DNA from: CAZFBR01 sp035353495 [NCBI: uncultured bacterium]
Lineage (GTDB): Bacteria; DAOPZR01
Reading direction: 5' to 3'
Assembly: GCA_964517215.1 (NCBI GenBank)
Contig: CAZFBR010000093.1
Span: 1-12,801 of the forward strand
DNA length: 12,801 bases
Part shown: piece after piece, positions 6,684 through 12,801 of the stretch
Layout of the letters: each line of letters begins with the position of its first letter
Numbering within the stretch: the first letter of the stretch is position 1
Position numbers and translations under genes: made by a program
The notes under the pieces: generated by a model
Databases searched by the model: none
Seen by the model: the letters and a program-made list of their open reading frames with translations, nothing else
Told to the model about the DNA's origin: nothing

Positions 6684-8615
6684 GTGGACTTCGAACTGCC
6701 GGCGGCGGCCCGTTCCGGGCCGCCGTCCGTCCGCCGCCGCTGGTGGCTGGCGGCATTCGCCCTGCTGGCCATCGCTGCCGTTATCGGTCCGTTTCTGTGG
6801 CATGCCATGGAACAGCGCCCGGCCCCGCGCGTCATTATTCTCGGATTCGACGGCCTTGACCCGCGCCTGGTTGAGCAATACGCCGCGGCGGGCGACCTCC
6901 CCCATTTCGCGCAGTTCATCCGCGAGGGAAATTTCCACCGCCTGGCCACCAGCAATCCCGCGCAATCGCCGGTCTCCTGGTCATCATTTATCAGCGGGGC
7001 CAATCCCGGCGTCCACGGCGTCTTTGATTTTCTCGCCCGCGATCCGCAAAATTATCTGCCTGACCTCGCGCTCTTCAGCGAGTCGCGGGAAGCAATCACC
7101 GGCGCCACCACCGTGGCCACGCTGCGGCGCGGACCGCAGTTCTGGAATATGCTGGCGGAACGCGGCATCCCGGTCACCGTCCTGCACCTGCCCATGACCT
7201 TTCCGCCCGACGGCGGCGATGTCATGCTGGCGGGCATGGGTGTGCCCGACGTGCGCGGCACACAGGGCACCTTTGCCTTCTACGGCGAAGAATCCGCCGG
7301 CAAAGCCACGGGCGGCGCCATTTTTCAGATAACCTTCACCGGCACAACCGCTGCCGCCCGGGTGGCCGGACCGAATGGCGGCAGCGACCAGGTCACCCTG
7401 CCCATGACCATCACGCGCACGAACGAAGCCGTCACCCTGACCCTCGGTGACACCACCCTGACTCTCGCCCGCGGACAATGGAGCGGCTGGGTCAAACTGG
7501 CCTTTCCCCTCTCCGCCCTGTCCACCGTGCACGCGCAGGGCCGCTTTCACCTTGCCAGCGTCAAGCCGCTGGCCCTCTACCTGACCCCGCTGCAGTTCGA
7601 TCCACAGCACCCACTCTTCCCGATCAGCGTCCCGGCCAGCTACGCCGCCGAACTGGAGGACGAGCTCGGCCCCTATCATACCCTCGGCATGCCCGAGGAA
7701 ACCTGGGCGGTCAACGAAGGGCGGCTCGATGACGACGCCTGCCGCCGTCAATACGATGACATTTTCAGCGAAAATGAAAAGCTGCTCGACCGCGAGCTGG
7801 CGCGCCAGTCATCCGGCCTGCTGCTGTGGGTCACCACCGTGACCGACCGTGCCCAACACATGTTCTGGCGGGCAAGCGATCCCCGCCATCCGCTCTTCAC
7901 CCGCGAGCTGGCCGCGGCGCACGGCGATGCCATCCGCCACTTCTATCAGCGCGCCGATGCCGTCGTCGGCCGGGTGCGGGCAGGCCTCCGGCCCGACGAC
8001 ATCCTCCTGGTCATGTCCGATCACGGCTTCGACAGTTTCCGCCGCGCCGTGCATGTCAATACCTTCCTGCATCAGCGCGGTTTTCTCGCGTTCCGCGACG
8101 GCGCCGACACGTCCGCGGAGTTTTTCGAACAGGTTGACTGGTCAAAAACCACCGCCTATGCGGTCGGGCTCAACAGCATCTTCCTTAATCGCCGCGGCCG
8201 CGAGGGTCAGGGTATTGTCACCAACGAGCAGGCCGCCGGCCTCAAGCAGGCGCTCATCACCGCCCTGGCATCCTGGCGTGACGGCGAGGCCCGGGTGATC
8301 GCCACTGCCTACGACGCGGCGCAGGTCTATCACGGCGACTGCGTTGCCGACGCACCGGACCTGCTGCTTGGCTATGCCCCGGGCTGGCGCGCGTCATGGC
8401 AAACCGCGCTGGGCGCAGCCCCTGCGGTACTGATCGAAGACAACCTGAAAAAATGGAGTGGTGATCATTGCTTTGATCCCGCCCTGGTGCCCGGCTGCAT
8501 CGCCTCCACGCGGCCGTTCCGCCGCAGCGATCCCGCCATCACCGACATCGCAGCCACCCTGCTGCGTTTCTATGGCGGCGACACCACCACCACCGGCGGG
8601 CAGCCGTTGTGGTAG
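6684..8615 (+). CDS. Membrane-anchored AP-superfamily phosphohydrolase 1 (COG3379-like)
   Basis: This 643-aa protein has an N-terminal anchor (about 20-39, preceded by R17-R-R) and then a type I phosphodiesterase/nucleotide pyrophosphatase-like domain. Metal-site and nucleophile residues are visible in order: D56 in LGFDGLD, S95 in the QSPVSWSSF block as likely nucleophile, D388/H392 in TDRAQHMFW, D446-H447 in MSDHGF, and H595 in WSGDHCFDP. Family landmarks NPGVHGVFDF, HTLGMPEE and VNEGRL match the predicted phosphohydrolase/phosphomutase group COG3379. A strand-rich insert lies at roughly 190-300. The Arg-before-anchor pattern predicts an N-in orientation with the catalytic domain outside the cytoplasm. 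The start is GTG 6684, three bases after xdhB, with only a weak GGA upstream, so translation probably depends on coupling. The substrate is unknown; a nucleotide, phosphodiester lipid or sugar is possible. It is a paralogue of the next gene. Confidence 0.85.
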   Translation: MDFELPAAARSGPPSVRRRWWLAAFALLAIAAVIGPFLWHAMEQRPAPRVIILGFDGLDPRLVEQYAAAGDLPHFAQFIREGNFHRLATSNPAQSPVSWSSFISGANPGVHGVFDFLARDPQNYLPDLALFSESREAITGATTVATLRRGPQFWNMLAERGIPVTVLHLPMTFPPDGGDVMLAGMGVPDVRGTQGTFAFYGEESAGKATGGAIFQITFTGTTAAARVAGPNGGSDQVTLPMTITRTNEAVTLTLGDTTLTLARGQWSGWVKLAFPLSALSTVHAQGRFHLASVKPLALYLTPLQFDPQHPLFPISVPASYAAELEDELGPYHTLGMPEETWAVNEGRLDDDACRRQYDDIFSENEKLLDRELARQSSGLLLWVTTVTDRAQHMFWRASDPRHPLFTRELAAAHGDAIRHFYQRADAVVGRVRAGLRPDDILLVMSDHGFDSFRRAVHVNTFLHQRGFLAFRDGADTSAEFFEQVDWSKTTAYAVGLNSIFLNRRGREGQGIVTNEQAAGLKQALITALASWRDGEARVIATAYDAAQVYHGDCVADAPDLLLGYAPGWRASWQTALGAAPAVLIEDNLKKWSGDHCFDPALVPGCIASTRPFRRSDPAITDIAATLLRFYGGDTTTTGGQPLW

Positions 8616-10561
8616 ATTTTTCCGCCCCGGACCAATTGCCGGCGGTTATCGGCTATATTGACCCGGGCACCGGCTTTATCCTCGTCGGTACCGTCCTCCC
8701 CTATCTCTATGCCGCACTTGCCGCAGTCGCCGGCGTTCTCGTCTGGCCGCTGCGCTGGTGCTGGCGACGCTACCAGCGCTGGTACCATCATTTCCGGACA
8801 CGCCGGGTCATCCTGCTCGGTTTTGACGGCATGGACCCCGTGCTGGCGGAACAGTGGATGGCCGAGGGAAAACTGCCCAATCTGGCGCAACTGCGCGCCA
8901 GCGGCAGTTACCAGCGTCTTGCCACGACCACCCCGCCCGAATCGCCGGTGGCGTGGTCGTCGTTCCTCACCGGCCGGCAACCGGGCGAACATGGCGTCTA
9001 CGATTTCATCAAACCCGATTTTGCCACCTACCTGCCGCATCTCGCCACCGGTGAAATCGAGCAGACGGCGCGCTGGTTCGCACTCAACCGGTTGCGGTTC
9101 CCGGTGCAGCGCGCCCGCGCCACCACCCGTACCTGGCAGCCGTTCTATCAGACCCTGGCCGCGCAGGGGGTCCCGGTCATGATGCTGCGCCAGCCGCTGG
9201 ACTTTCCCGTCAGCTCCGGACCCGCCCGCGTGCTCGCAGCGCTCGGCGTCACCGACCTCCGCGGCCGGCAGGGTGATTACCGGCTGTTGTGCGCAGGCGA
9301 ACCGCCGGCGGGTGTGCCGGCGGAAAAAGTCATCCGTCTCGACGACACCGACACCCCCGGCGCGCTCCTCCCCGGGCCCCGGCTCGCCGACGGCACCGCC
9401 GACCTTGCCGTACAGTGCACGCGCACCGCCGGGGAGCTGGCGGTGCGCGTGGGTGGCGCCACGCTGGTGCTGAAACCCGGTCAGTGGTCACCCCTGACCG
9501 ACCTGGCGTTTTCCTGCGGACGCGGCACCCGCCTCCGCGGCCTGGTGACCTTTTACCTCGTCCGCCTGCAGCCCCTGACCCTGTACGTTTCGCCGGTCAT
9601 GCCGCATCCCGATGAGCAGGCCTTTCCGTTCGTGAATCCCCGCTCCTTCGGCACTGCACTCTGGAAGCGCCACGGCAATTTCCATACCCTGGGCATGGCC
9701 GAACCGAACGAAGCCTACAAGGACGGCGCCCTCGACGCAACCGCCTTTCTCGCCGCCAACACCACCATCCGGCTCGAGCGGGAACGCATGCTGCTGGCGG
9801 AACTGGCACGCTGGCGCGACGGGCTGCTGGGCACCGTTTTCGACCTGCCCGACCGGGTGCAGCATCTCTTCTGGCGGGAAATGGAGAACCGCGACCCGCT
9901 CCTGGGCAGGGTCATCGAGCGCAGCTATCAGCAGCTTGACGCCTTCGTCGGCGAGGTGCGCTCACGCCTGACCGGCGATGATCTGCTGCTGGTCTTCAGC
10001 GACCACGGATTCGCCCCGTTCCGGCGCGAATTCCATCTGAACCGCTGGCTGGCTGATTCCGGGTACCTCTCCGGCCCGCGCAGCGAACGCTTCTTCACCA
10101 ACGTCAATTGGCAGGCCACGCGTGCTTACGGTTTGGGCTTCTGCGGCCTGTACCTGAACCGCACCGGCCGCGAACAGCACGGCATTGTCACCACTGACAC
10201 CGCCGCCACCCTCGCCGGCGAACTCCGCCAGAAACTGCTGGCGTATCGCGATCCCGCCTCGGGCGAGCAACCGGTCAATGCGGTGTACCTCGCCAGCGAG
10301 GTGTATCAGGGCGCGGCGGCGGCCGACGCACCCGACCTGGTAATCGGCTGCGCGCGCGGCTGGCGGATCAGCGCCCAATCGGCGCTCGGCGGTGTCAGCG
10401 ATTGTGTCGTCAGCGAAAACCGCGAGCGCTGGAGCGGTGACCATTGCATCGATCCCGCACTCGTTCCCGGCGTCTTTTTCGCCTCGCACCCCGGCCTCAC
10501 CCCCGCCGGCATCAGCGATTTTGCCGCGCTTGTCCCGCCGCTGTTCCGTACCCTGCCCTGA
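8609..10561 (+). CDS. Membrane-anchored AP-superfamily phosphohydrolase 2 (COG3379-like)
   Basis: This 650-aa paralogue of the preceding protein overlaps it by 7 bp. It begins at GTG 8609, with a poor GGCGGG as possible ribosome site. The N-terminus has the G15-Y-I-D-P-G-T-G22 motif, then one hydrophobic segment (about 23-47), then a very basic stretch to residue 66 (R49, R53, R54, R57, H60, H61, R63, R65, R66). The catalytic set is complete: D73 in LGFDGMD, S112 in ESPVAWSSF, D415/H419 in PDRVQHLFW, D465-H466 in FSDHGF, and D611-H612 in WSGDHCIDP. FHTLGMAEP and GEHGVYDF correspond to landmarks of its neighbour. The basic stretch after the anchor predicts a cytoplasmic catalytic domain, opposite to the first paralogue. 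The insert between about residues 210 and 340 has diverged most. It is the last gene of the xdh operon. The substrate cannot be stated from sequence. Confidence 0.85.
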   Translation: MVDFSAPDQLPAVIGYIDPGTGFILVGTVLPYLYAALAAVAGVLVWPLRWCWRRYQRWYHHFRTRRVILLGFDGMDPVLAEQWMAEGKLPNLAQLRASGSYQRLATTTPPESPVAWSSFLTGRQPGEHGVYDFIKPDFATYLPHLATGEIEQTARWFALNRLRFPVQRARATTRTWQPFYQTLAAQGVPVMMLRQPLDFPVSSGPARVLAALGVTDLRGRQGDYRLLCAGEPPAGVPAEKVIRLDDTDTPGALLPGPRLADGTADLAVQCTRTAGELAVRVGGATLVLKPGQWSPLTDLAFSCGRGTRLRGLVTFYLVRLQPLTLYVSPVMPHPDEQAFPFVNPRSFGTALWKRHGNFHTLGMAEPNEAYKDGALDATAFLAANTTIRLERERMLLAELARWRDGLLGTVFDLPDRVQHLFWREMENRDPLLGRVIERSYQQLDAFVGEVRSRLTGDDLLLVFSDHGFAPFRREFHLNRWLADSGYLSGPRSERFFTNVNWQATRAYGLGFCGLYLNRTGREQHGIVTTDTAATLAGELRQKLLAYRDPASGEQPVNAVYLASEVYQGAAAADAPDLVIGCARGWRISAQSALGGVSDCVVSENRERWSGDHCIDPALVPGVFFASHPGLTPAGISDFAALVPPLFRTLP

Positions 10562-10567
10562 ATCCGG

Positions 10568-10596
10568 TTGACGCCGGATAGTGCCGGTGATATGCT
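10568..10596 (+). promoter_or_regulatory. Candidate promoter of the Cys-module gene
   Basis: TTGACG at 10568-10573 and TATGCT at 10591-10596 are separated by exactly 17 bp. Transcription would start near 10603, leaving a leader of about 23 nt that contains AAGGAG. It begins 7 bp after the stop of the second hydrolase, so the downstream gene probably has its own promoter in addition to any read-through. Confidence 0.5.
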
Positions 10597-10611
10597 GGCG
10601 GCAGTCAGCAT

Positions 10612-10617
10612 AAGGAG
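10612..10617 (+). promoter_or_regulatory. Ribosome binding site that points to an ATC start codon
   Basis: AAGGAG at 10612-10617 is followed after eight bases by ATC at 10626, which is in frame with the long downstream coding region. An in-frame TAA at 10611-10613 blocks any earlier start. There is no in-frame ATG, GTG or TTG until GTG 10773, which has no ribosome site. The GTG at 10619 and ATG at 10639 are out of frame, and those frames close within about 80 bases. Confidence 0.55.
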
Positions 10618-10625
10618 CGTGCCCC

Positions 10626-11549
10626 ATCGAGGCGCCGATATGCCCTACTGTCGGCGGCACTGCGGTCCTGTACGCCGCTGCCGACACGGTTCCTGAACCC
10701 GTCGGCGAGGCGTGCCGGCGGCGCGGTCTTGCCTGCCGGATTGTCACCGATCCGGCTGCTGCCGCCGCTGCAGTGCAGGCAGACAACGTCCGAATCCTCC
10801 TCGTCGATTATCTGCTGCCCACCATCGCCGTGCCGCCGGAACTGCCCGTGGTGGCGTTCGGTGAAGTGCGGGCCGGAATCGTCATGCGCCTGCTGGCTTA
10901 CCGACCCGTAACCTTCCTCCCGGTGCCGGTAACCGTTGCCATCGCCGGCTTCGCCATCGCCCAGGCCCTCGGTATGGAGGCGTCGCTGGCCTCCCAGCCC
11001 GCCGCCGCGCTTAACACCTGGCGCCTGCTGCAGGATTTCGTCGCCCGGCTGAATACCCTGCGCCGTGATCCGACTGCCAGCCGCACCCTCGGCGATTCCC
11101 TGCGCTATCATTGCCGCACCACCTGTCCGTTCGCCCGCACCGGCGAGCAGATCGCCGGCCACGAAAATGAATACCGCATCCTTGAACTGCTCACGGCGCG
11201 CGGCACCATCTACTGCGACCGCGAATCGGACTGTCCCGTCTGGAAATTCCATGAGCAACTGGCTGCCAGCGATCCGGAACTGCTGCCGGTTTCCATTGCC
11301 ACCATGCTTGACGCGCCGCCGCCGGATAGCGGGCAAACACTGACTGAGCACGCGGACCTGCTGCTGGCCCGCAAACACCGCTACTGCACCAGCGCCTGCC
11401 CAAAACTCCAGCACGGCCCCGATTTCACACCCGGTGACCAGATTTTCTCCAGTTATGCCGAGGTACTGGCAGGGACCGCCGCCTGGTGCAACGACCGGCA
11501 CTGCCCCCTTGATGCGTACTTCGAACTGCTGAGAACCAACGGCAGTTGA
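10626..11549 (+). CDS. Unknown protein: receiver-like N-terminus and duplicated Cys4 module
   Basis: I do not recognise this gene. From ATC 10626 it encodes 307 aa; from the conservative GTG 10773, 258 aa. Residues about 12-118 alternate strand and helix like a receiver domain (V-L-Y-A-A-A-D at the first strand, L-L-V-D-Y-L-L-P at the acceptor strand, F-L-P-V-P near the end), but the acidic pocket and the Lys are lost, so phosphorylation looks unlikely. The C-terminal half has two copies of a cysteine unit: C163-X3-C167-P, C197-X5-C203-P and C254-X3-C258-P, C288-X4-C293-P. The gap between the inner cysteines is 29 residues in both copies. Eight cysteines in paired CP motifs suggest two zinc or iron-sulfur sites, an inference only. 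There is no signal peptide or membrane segment. It lies 64 bp after the xdh operon with its own promoter, and before argC on the same strand. Confidence 0.7.
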   Translation: MEAPICPTVGGTAVLYAAADTVPEPVGEACRRRGLACRIVTDPAAAAAAVQADNVRILLVDYLLPTIAVPPELPVVAFGEVRAGIVMRLLAYRPVTFLPVPVTVAIAGFAIAQALGMEASLASQPAAALNTWRLLQDFVARLNTLRRDPTASRTLGDSLRYHCRTTCPFARTGEQIAGHENEYRILELLTARGTIYCDRESDCPVWKFHEQLAASDPELLPVSIATMLDAPPPDSGQTLTEHADLLLARKHRYCTSACPKLQHGPDFTPGDQIFSSYAEVLAGTAAWCNDRHCPLDAYFELLRTNGS

Positions 11550-11555
11550 ACGGTC

Positions 11556-11584
11556 TTGCCAAGTTCCCGCAGGTGATGTACCAT
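11556..11584 (+). promoter_or_regulatory. Candidate argC promoter
   Basis: TTGCCA at 11556-11561 (5 of 6) and TACCAT at 11579-11584 (4 of 6) are separated by 17 bp, starting 7 bp after the upstream stop codon. Transcription would begin near 11591, giving an unusually long argC leader of about 170 nt that includes the hairpin at 11682-11707. Confidence 0.35.
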
Positions 11585-11681
11585 GTATATGCGTCACCGA
11601 TTCGGTTCCGCATTCCGCCCGCTGCCGTCATGCGCAAAGCAGGCGAGGGCATTGCCGTTTTCCCCGCCTGCCGCCGCGCCA

Positions 11682-11707
11682 TTTTCCGTCCCGCAAGGGC
11701 CGGAAAA
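11682..11707 (+). promoter_or_regulatory. argC leader hairpin with GCAA tetraloop
   Basis: The arms TTTTCCG (11682-11688) and CGGAAAA (11701-11707) pair fully. A single T/C mismatch follows, then CCC/GGG closing a GCAA loop at 11693-11696, a GNRA-type tetraloop. No T run follows, so it is not a classic intrinsic terminator. Just downstream lie a second short stem, CGCAG (11708-11712) with CTGCG (11727-11731), and the CCGGCCGG palindrome at 11735-11742. A role in argC mRNA stability or attenuation is possible but unproven. Confidence 0.5.
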
Positions 11708-11762
11708 CGCAGCAGCCGCACAGCGCCTGCGTGACCGGCCGGACACTCTCGGGAGGTTGTTT

Positions 11763-12801
11763 GTGAAAAAAGTCACCGTCGGCATCATCGGCGCCGCCAG
11801 CGCCACATCCGAAATCCTCATCCGCTACCTGCTGCAGCACCCGCAGGTGGAGCTCACCTATCTCGTCTCCGAAACAGCGGAGGGCAAACCCGTGGTCGCC
11901 GCGCATCCGCGCCTTGGCGGCCTGACCGATCTCACCTTTTCCGCCTATGACGTTCAGCGTGCCGGCACATGCCAGGTACTCTTTTTCGGACGCGGTCACG
12001 GCGAATCCACCGGCATGGTGCGCCCGCTGCTCGAGGCCGGCTGTACGGTGATCGATCTGTCGGCGGATTTCCGGCTGCGGGATGCCGCGCTGTATGAGGC
12101 CACCTACAAGGTCAAGCATCAGGATCCCGCACTGCTGGCCCAGGCAGTATACGGCCTGCCGGAATGGTATGCGGACAAAATCCGCACGGCCCGGCTGCTG
12201 GCCAATCCCGGCTGCTACGTCACCAGCGTCCTGCTCGCGGTGCTCCCGCTGCTCAAGGCCAATCTCGTCGCGACCCTCGATATCATCGCCGATTCCTATT
12301 CGGGCATCAGCGGGTCCGGACGCAAGCCGGCGCCCGCCACCATGATGATCAGCGCCTACAATAATCTGCGCCCGTACAATTTCTTCGTGCACCGCCATGT
12401 CCCCGAAATGGAGCAGGAGTGCAATATCGTGGCCGCGCGTCCGGCGCGGGTGGTCTTCACCCCGCACGTCGCGCCGTTCAATCAGGGCATCATGACCACT
12501 CTTTTCGTCAAAGTTGCCGCCGGCACCACACCCGGCGTCGTCGAGAACGCCTACCGCTGCTACACCCGCGAAACGGCCCCCTTTGTCCGCGTCCTGCCCC
12601 ACGGGCAGTATCCCGAGCTCGCCAATATCGTCGATACCAATTTCTGTGATATCGGTTTCGTGCTCGACGGGCGCACCCAGACGCTGGCGGTCACCTCGAC
12701 CCTGGACAACCTCGTCAAAGGCGCGTCCGGCCAGGCCATCGAGAATATGAACCTGATGTGCGGTTTTTCGTGCGGTATGGGTTTTTTTTTTGGTCTCGCT
12801 G
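11763..12801 (+). CDS. argC: N-acetyl-gamma-glutamyl-phosphate reductase (3' end cut by window)
   Basis: ArgC reduces N-acetylglutamyl phosphate to the semialdehyde with NADPH, the third step of arginine synthesis in the cytoplasm. The 346 visible residues include the N-terminal Rossmann domain, the catalytic Cys C151 in A-N-P-G-C-Y, the G-S-G-R-K block after S-Y-S-G-I-S, the H210-R-H212-V-P-E motif holding the catalytic His, F-T-P-H-V-A-P, and the C-terminal D-N-L-V-K-G-A-S-G-Q-A followed by N-M-N-L-M-C-G. The start is GTG 11763 with GGGAGG at 11751-11756; the frame is open back to ATG 11583, but that would add 60 low-complexity residues before a normal ArgC start. The gene has no stop before the edge. 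Its length already equals a complete ArgC, so the stop should be very near; a T10 run at 12782-12791 falls in the last codons. The usual GASGYTG nucleotide-binding loop reads GAASATS here. Confidence 0.92.
   Translation, partial: MKKVTVGIIGAASATSEILIRYLLQHPQVELTYLVSETAEGKPVVAAHPRLGGLTDLTFSAYDVQRAGTCQVLFFGRGHGESTGMVRPLLEAGCTVIDLSADFRLRDAALYEATYKVKHQDPALLAQAVYGLPEWYADKIRTARLLANPGCYVTSVLLAVLPLLKANLVATLDIIADSYSGISGSGRKPAPATMMISAYNNLRPYNFFVHRHVPEMEQECNIVAARPARVVFTPHVAPFNQGIMTTLFVKVAAGTTPGVVENAYRCYTRETAPFVRVLPHGQYPELANIVDTNFCDIGFVLDGRTQTLAVTSTLDNLVKGASGQAIENMNLMCGFSCGMGFFFGLA

Noticed and set aside
5793-6965. Minus-strand open frame of 390 codons over xdhB and the first hydrolase
   Set aside because: It is an antisense shadow produced by GC-rich codon usage. 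The translation has no recognisable motif, while both sense proteins have complete active sites.
6984-7751. Minus-strand open frame of 255 codons inside the first hydrolase
   Set aside because: It is Gly/Ala/Gln-rich with no domain signature and lies entirely within a conserved coding region on the other strand.
9962-11597. Two overlapping minus-strand frames (9962-10786 and 10605-11597) opposite the unknown Cys gene
   Set aside because: I considered whether the unknown gene itself could be on the minus strand. The plus-strand reading has a promoter, a ribosome site and a regular duplicated Cys pattern, while the minus readings are repetitive Gly/Ala/Gln with no structure.
11639-11671. GCAGGCG / CGCCTGC inverted repeat in the argC leader
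   Set aside because: The 7-bp arms are 19 bases apart in very GC-rich sequence, and the pairing is not extended. The hairpin at 11682-11707 is far stronger.
11583-11762. 60-residue N-terminal extension of ArgC from ATG 11583
   Set aside because: The frame is open, but the sequence is Pro/Ala/Arg-rich and absent from ArgC proteins. GGGAGG and GTG 11763 give the standard start. The leader hairpin also lies in this stretch.
11628-12602. Minus-strand open frame of 324 codons across argC
   Set aside because: It is antisense to an unmistakable ArgC and has no motif of its own.

Overview
This is a GC-rich, densely coded bacterial window with no rRNA, tRNA, CRISPR array, IS element or phage gene that I can see. 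The organism is probably Gram-negative: it has bacterial two-component proteins, membrane-anchored AP-superfamily hydrolases, sigma70-like promoters, frequent GTG starts and strong GGAGG-type ribosome sites. I cannot name the lineage with confidence. The style (COG3379-like hydrolases with a YIDPGTG leader, an atypical ArgC, an orphan Cys-rich protein) would fit an under-sampled phylum such as the PVC group, but that is only an impression.

Layout from left to right. Positions 1-318 hold no supportable gene. At 319-963 (+) is a DUF2238/YjdF-like polytopic membrane protein with a leaderless-looking promoter. Convergent to it are two signalling genes on the minus strand: a soluble receiver-histidine kinase (1583-2794), followed by a stand-alone receiver protein (1102-1464). 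A 248-bp divergent promoter region (2795-3042) separates the kinase from a four-gene operon on the plus strand. That region carries a near-perfect 15-bp direct repeat at 63-bp spacing, and one copy overlaps the kinase -35 box.

The plus-strand operon is xdhA (2Fe-2S/FAD subunit, 3043-4440), xdhB (molybdopterin subunit, 4437-6680), and two tandem paralogous AP-superfamily hydrolases (6684-8615 and 8609-10561). All junctions overlap or nearly touch, so co-expression is very likely. The Moco subunit keeps the main purine-hydroxylase residues. The two hydrolases have complete metal-binding and nucleophile sets but appear to sit in the membrane in opposite orientations. A working idea is a nucleotide/purine breakdown module in which phosphodiesterases generate material for a xanthine dehydrogenase-like enzyme. 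No transporter, nucleosidase or XdhC chaperone is present in the window.

After the operon comes a gene of unknown function (10626-11549) with its own promoter and Shine-Dalgarno, but an ATC codon where the start should be. Its product looks like a degenerate receiver domain followed by a duplicated four-cysteine module in which the central spacing is exactly 29 residues in both copies. I regard this protein as the most novel item here. The window ends in argC (11763 to the edge), which has a long structured leader and an unusual Rossmann glycine motif.

All functional calls are from reading motifs by eye; no database search was possible.
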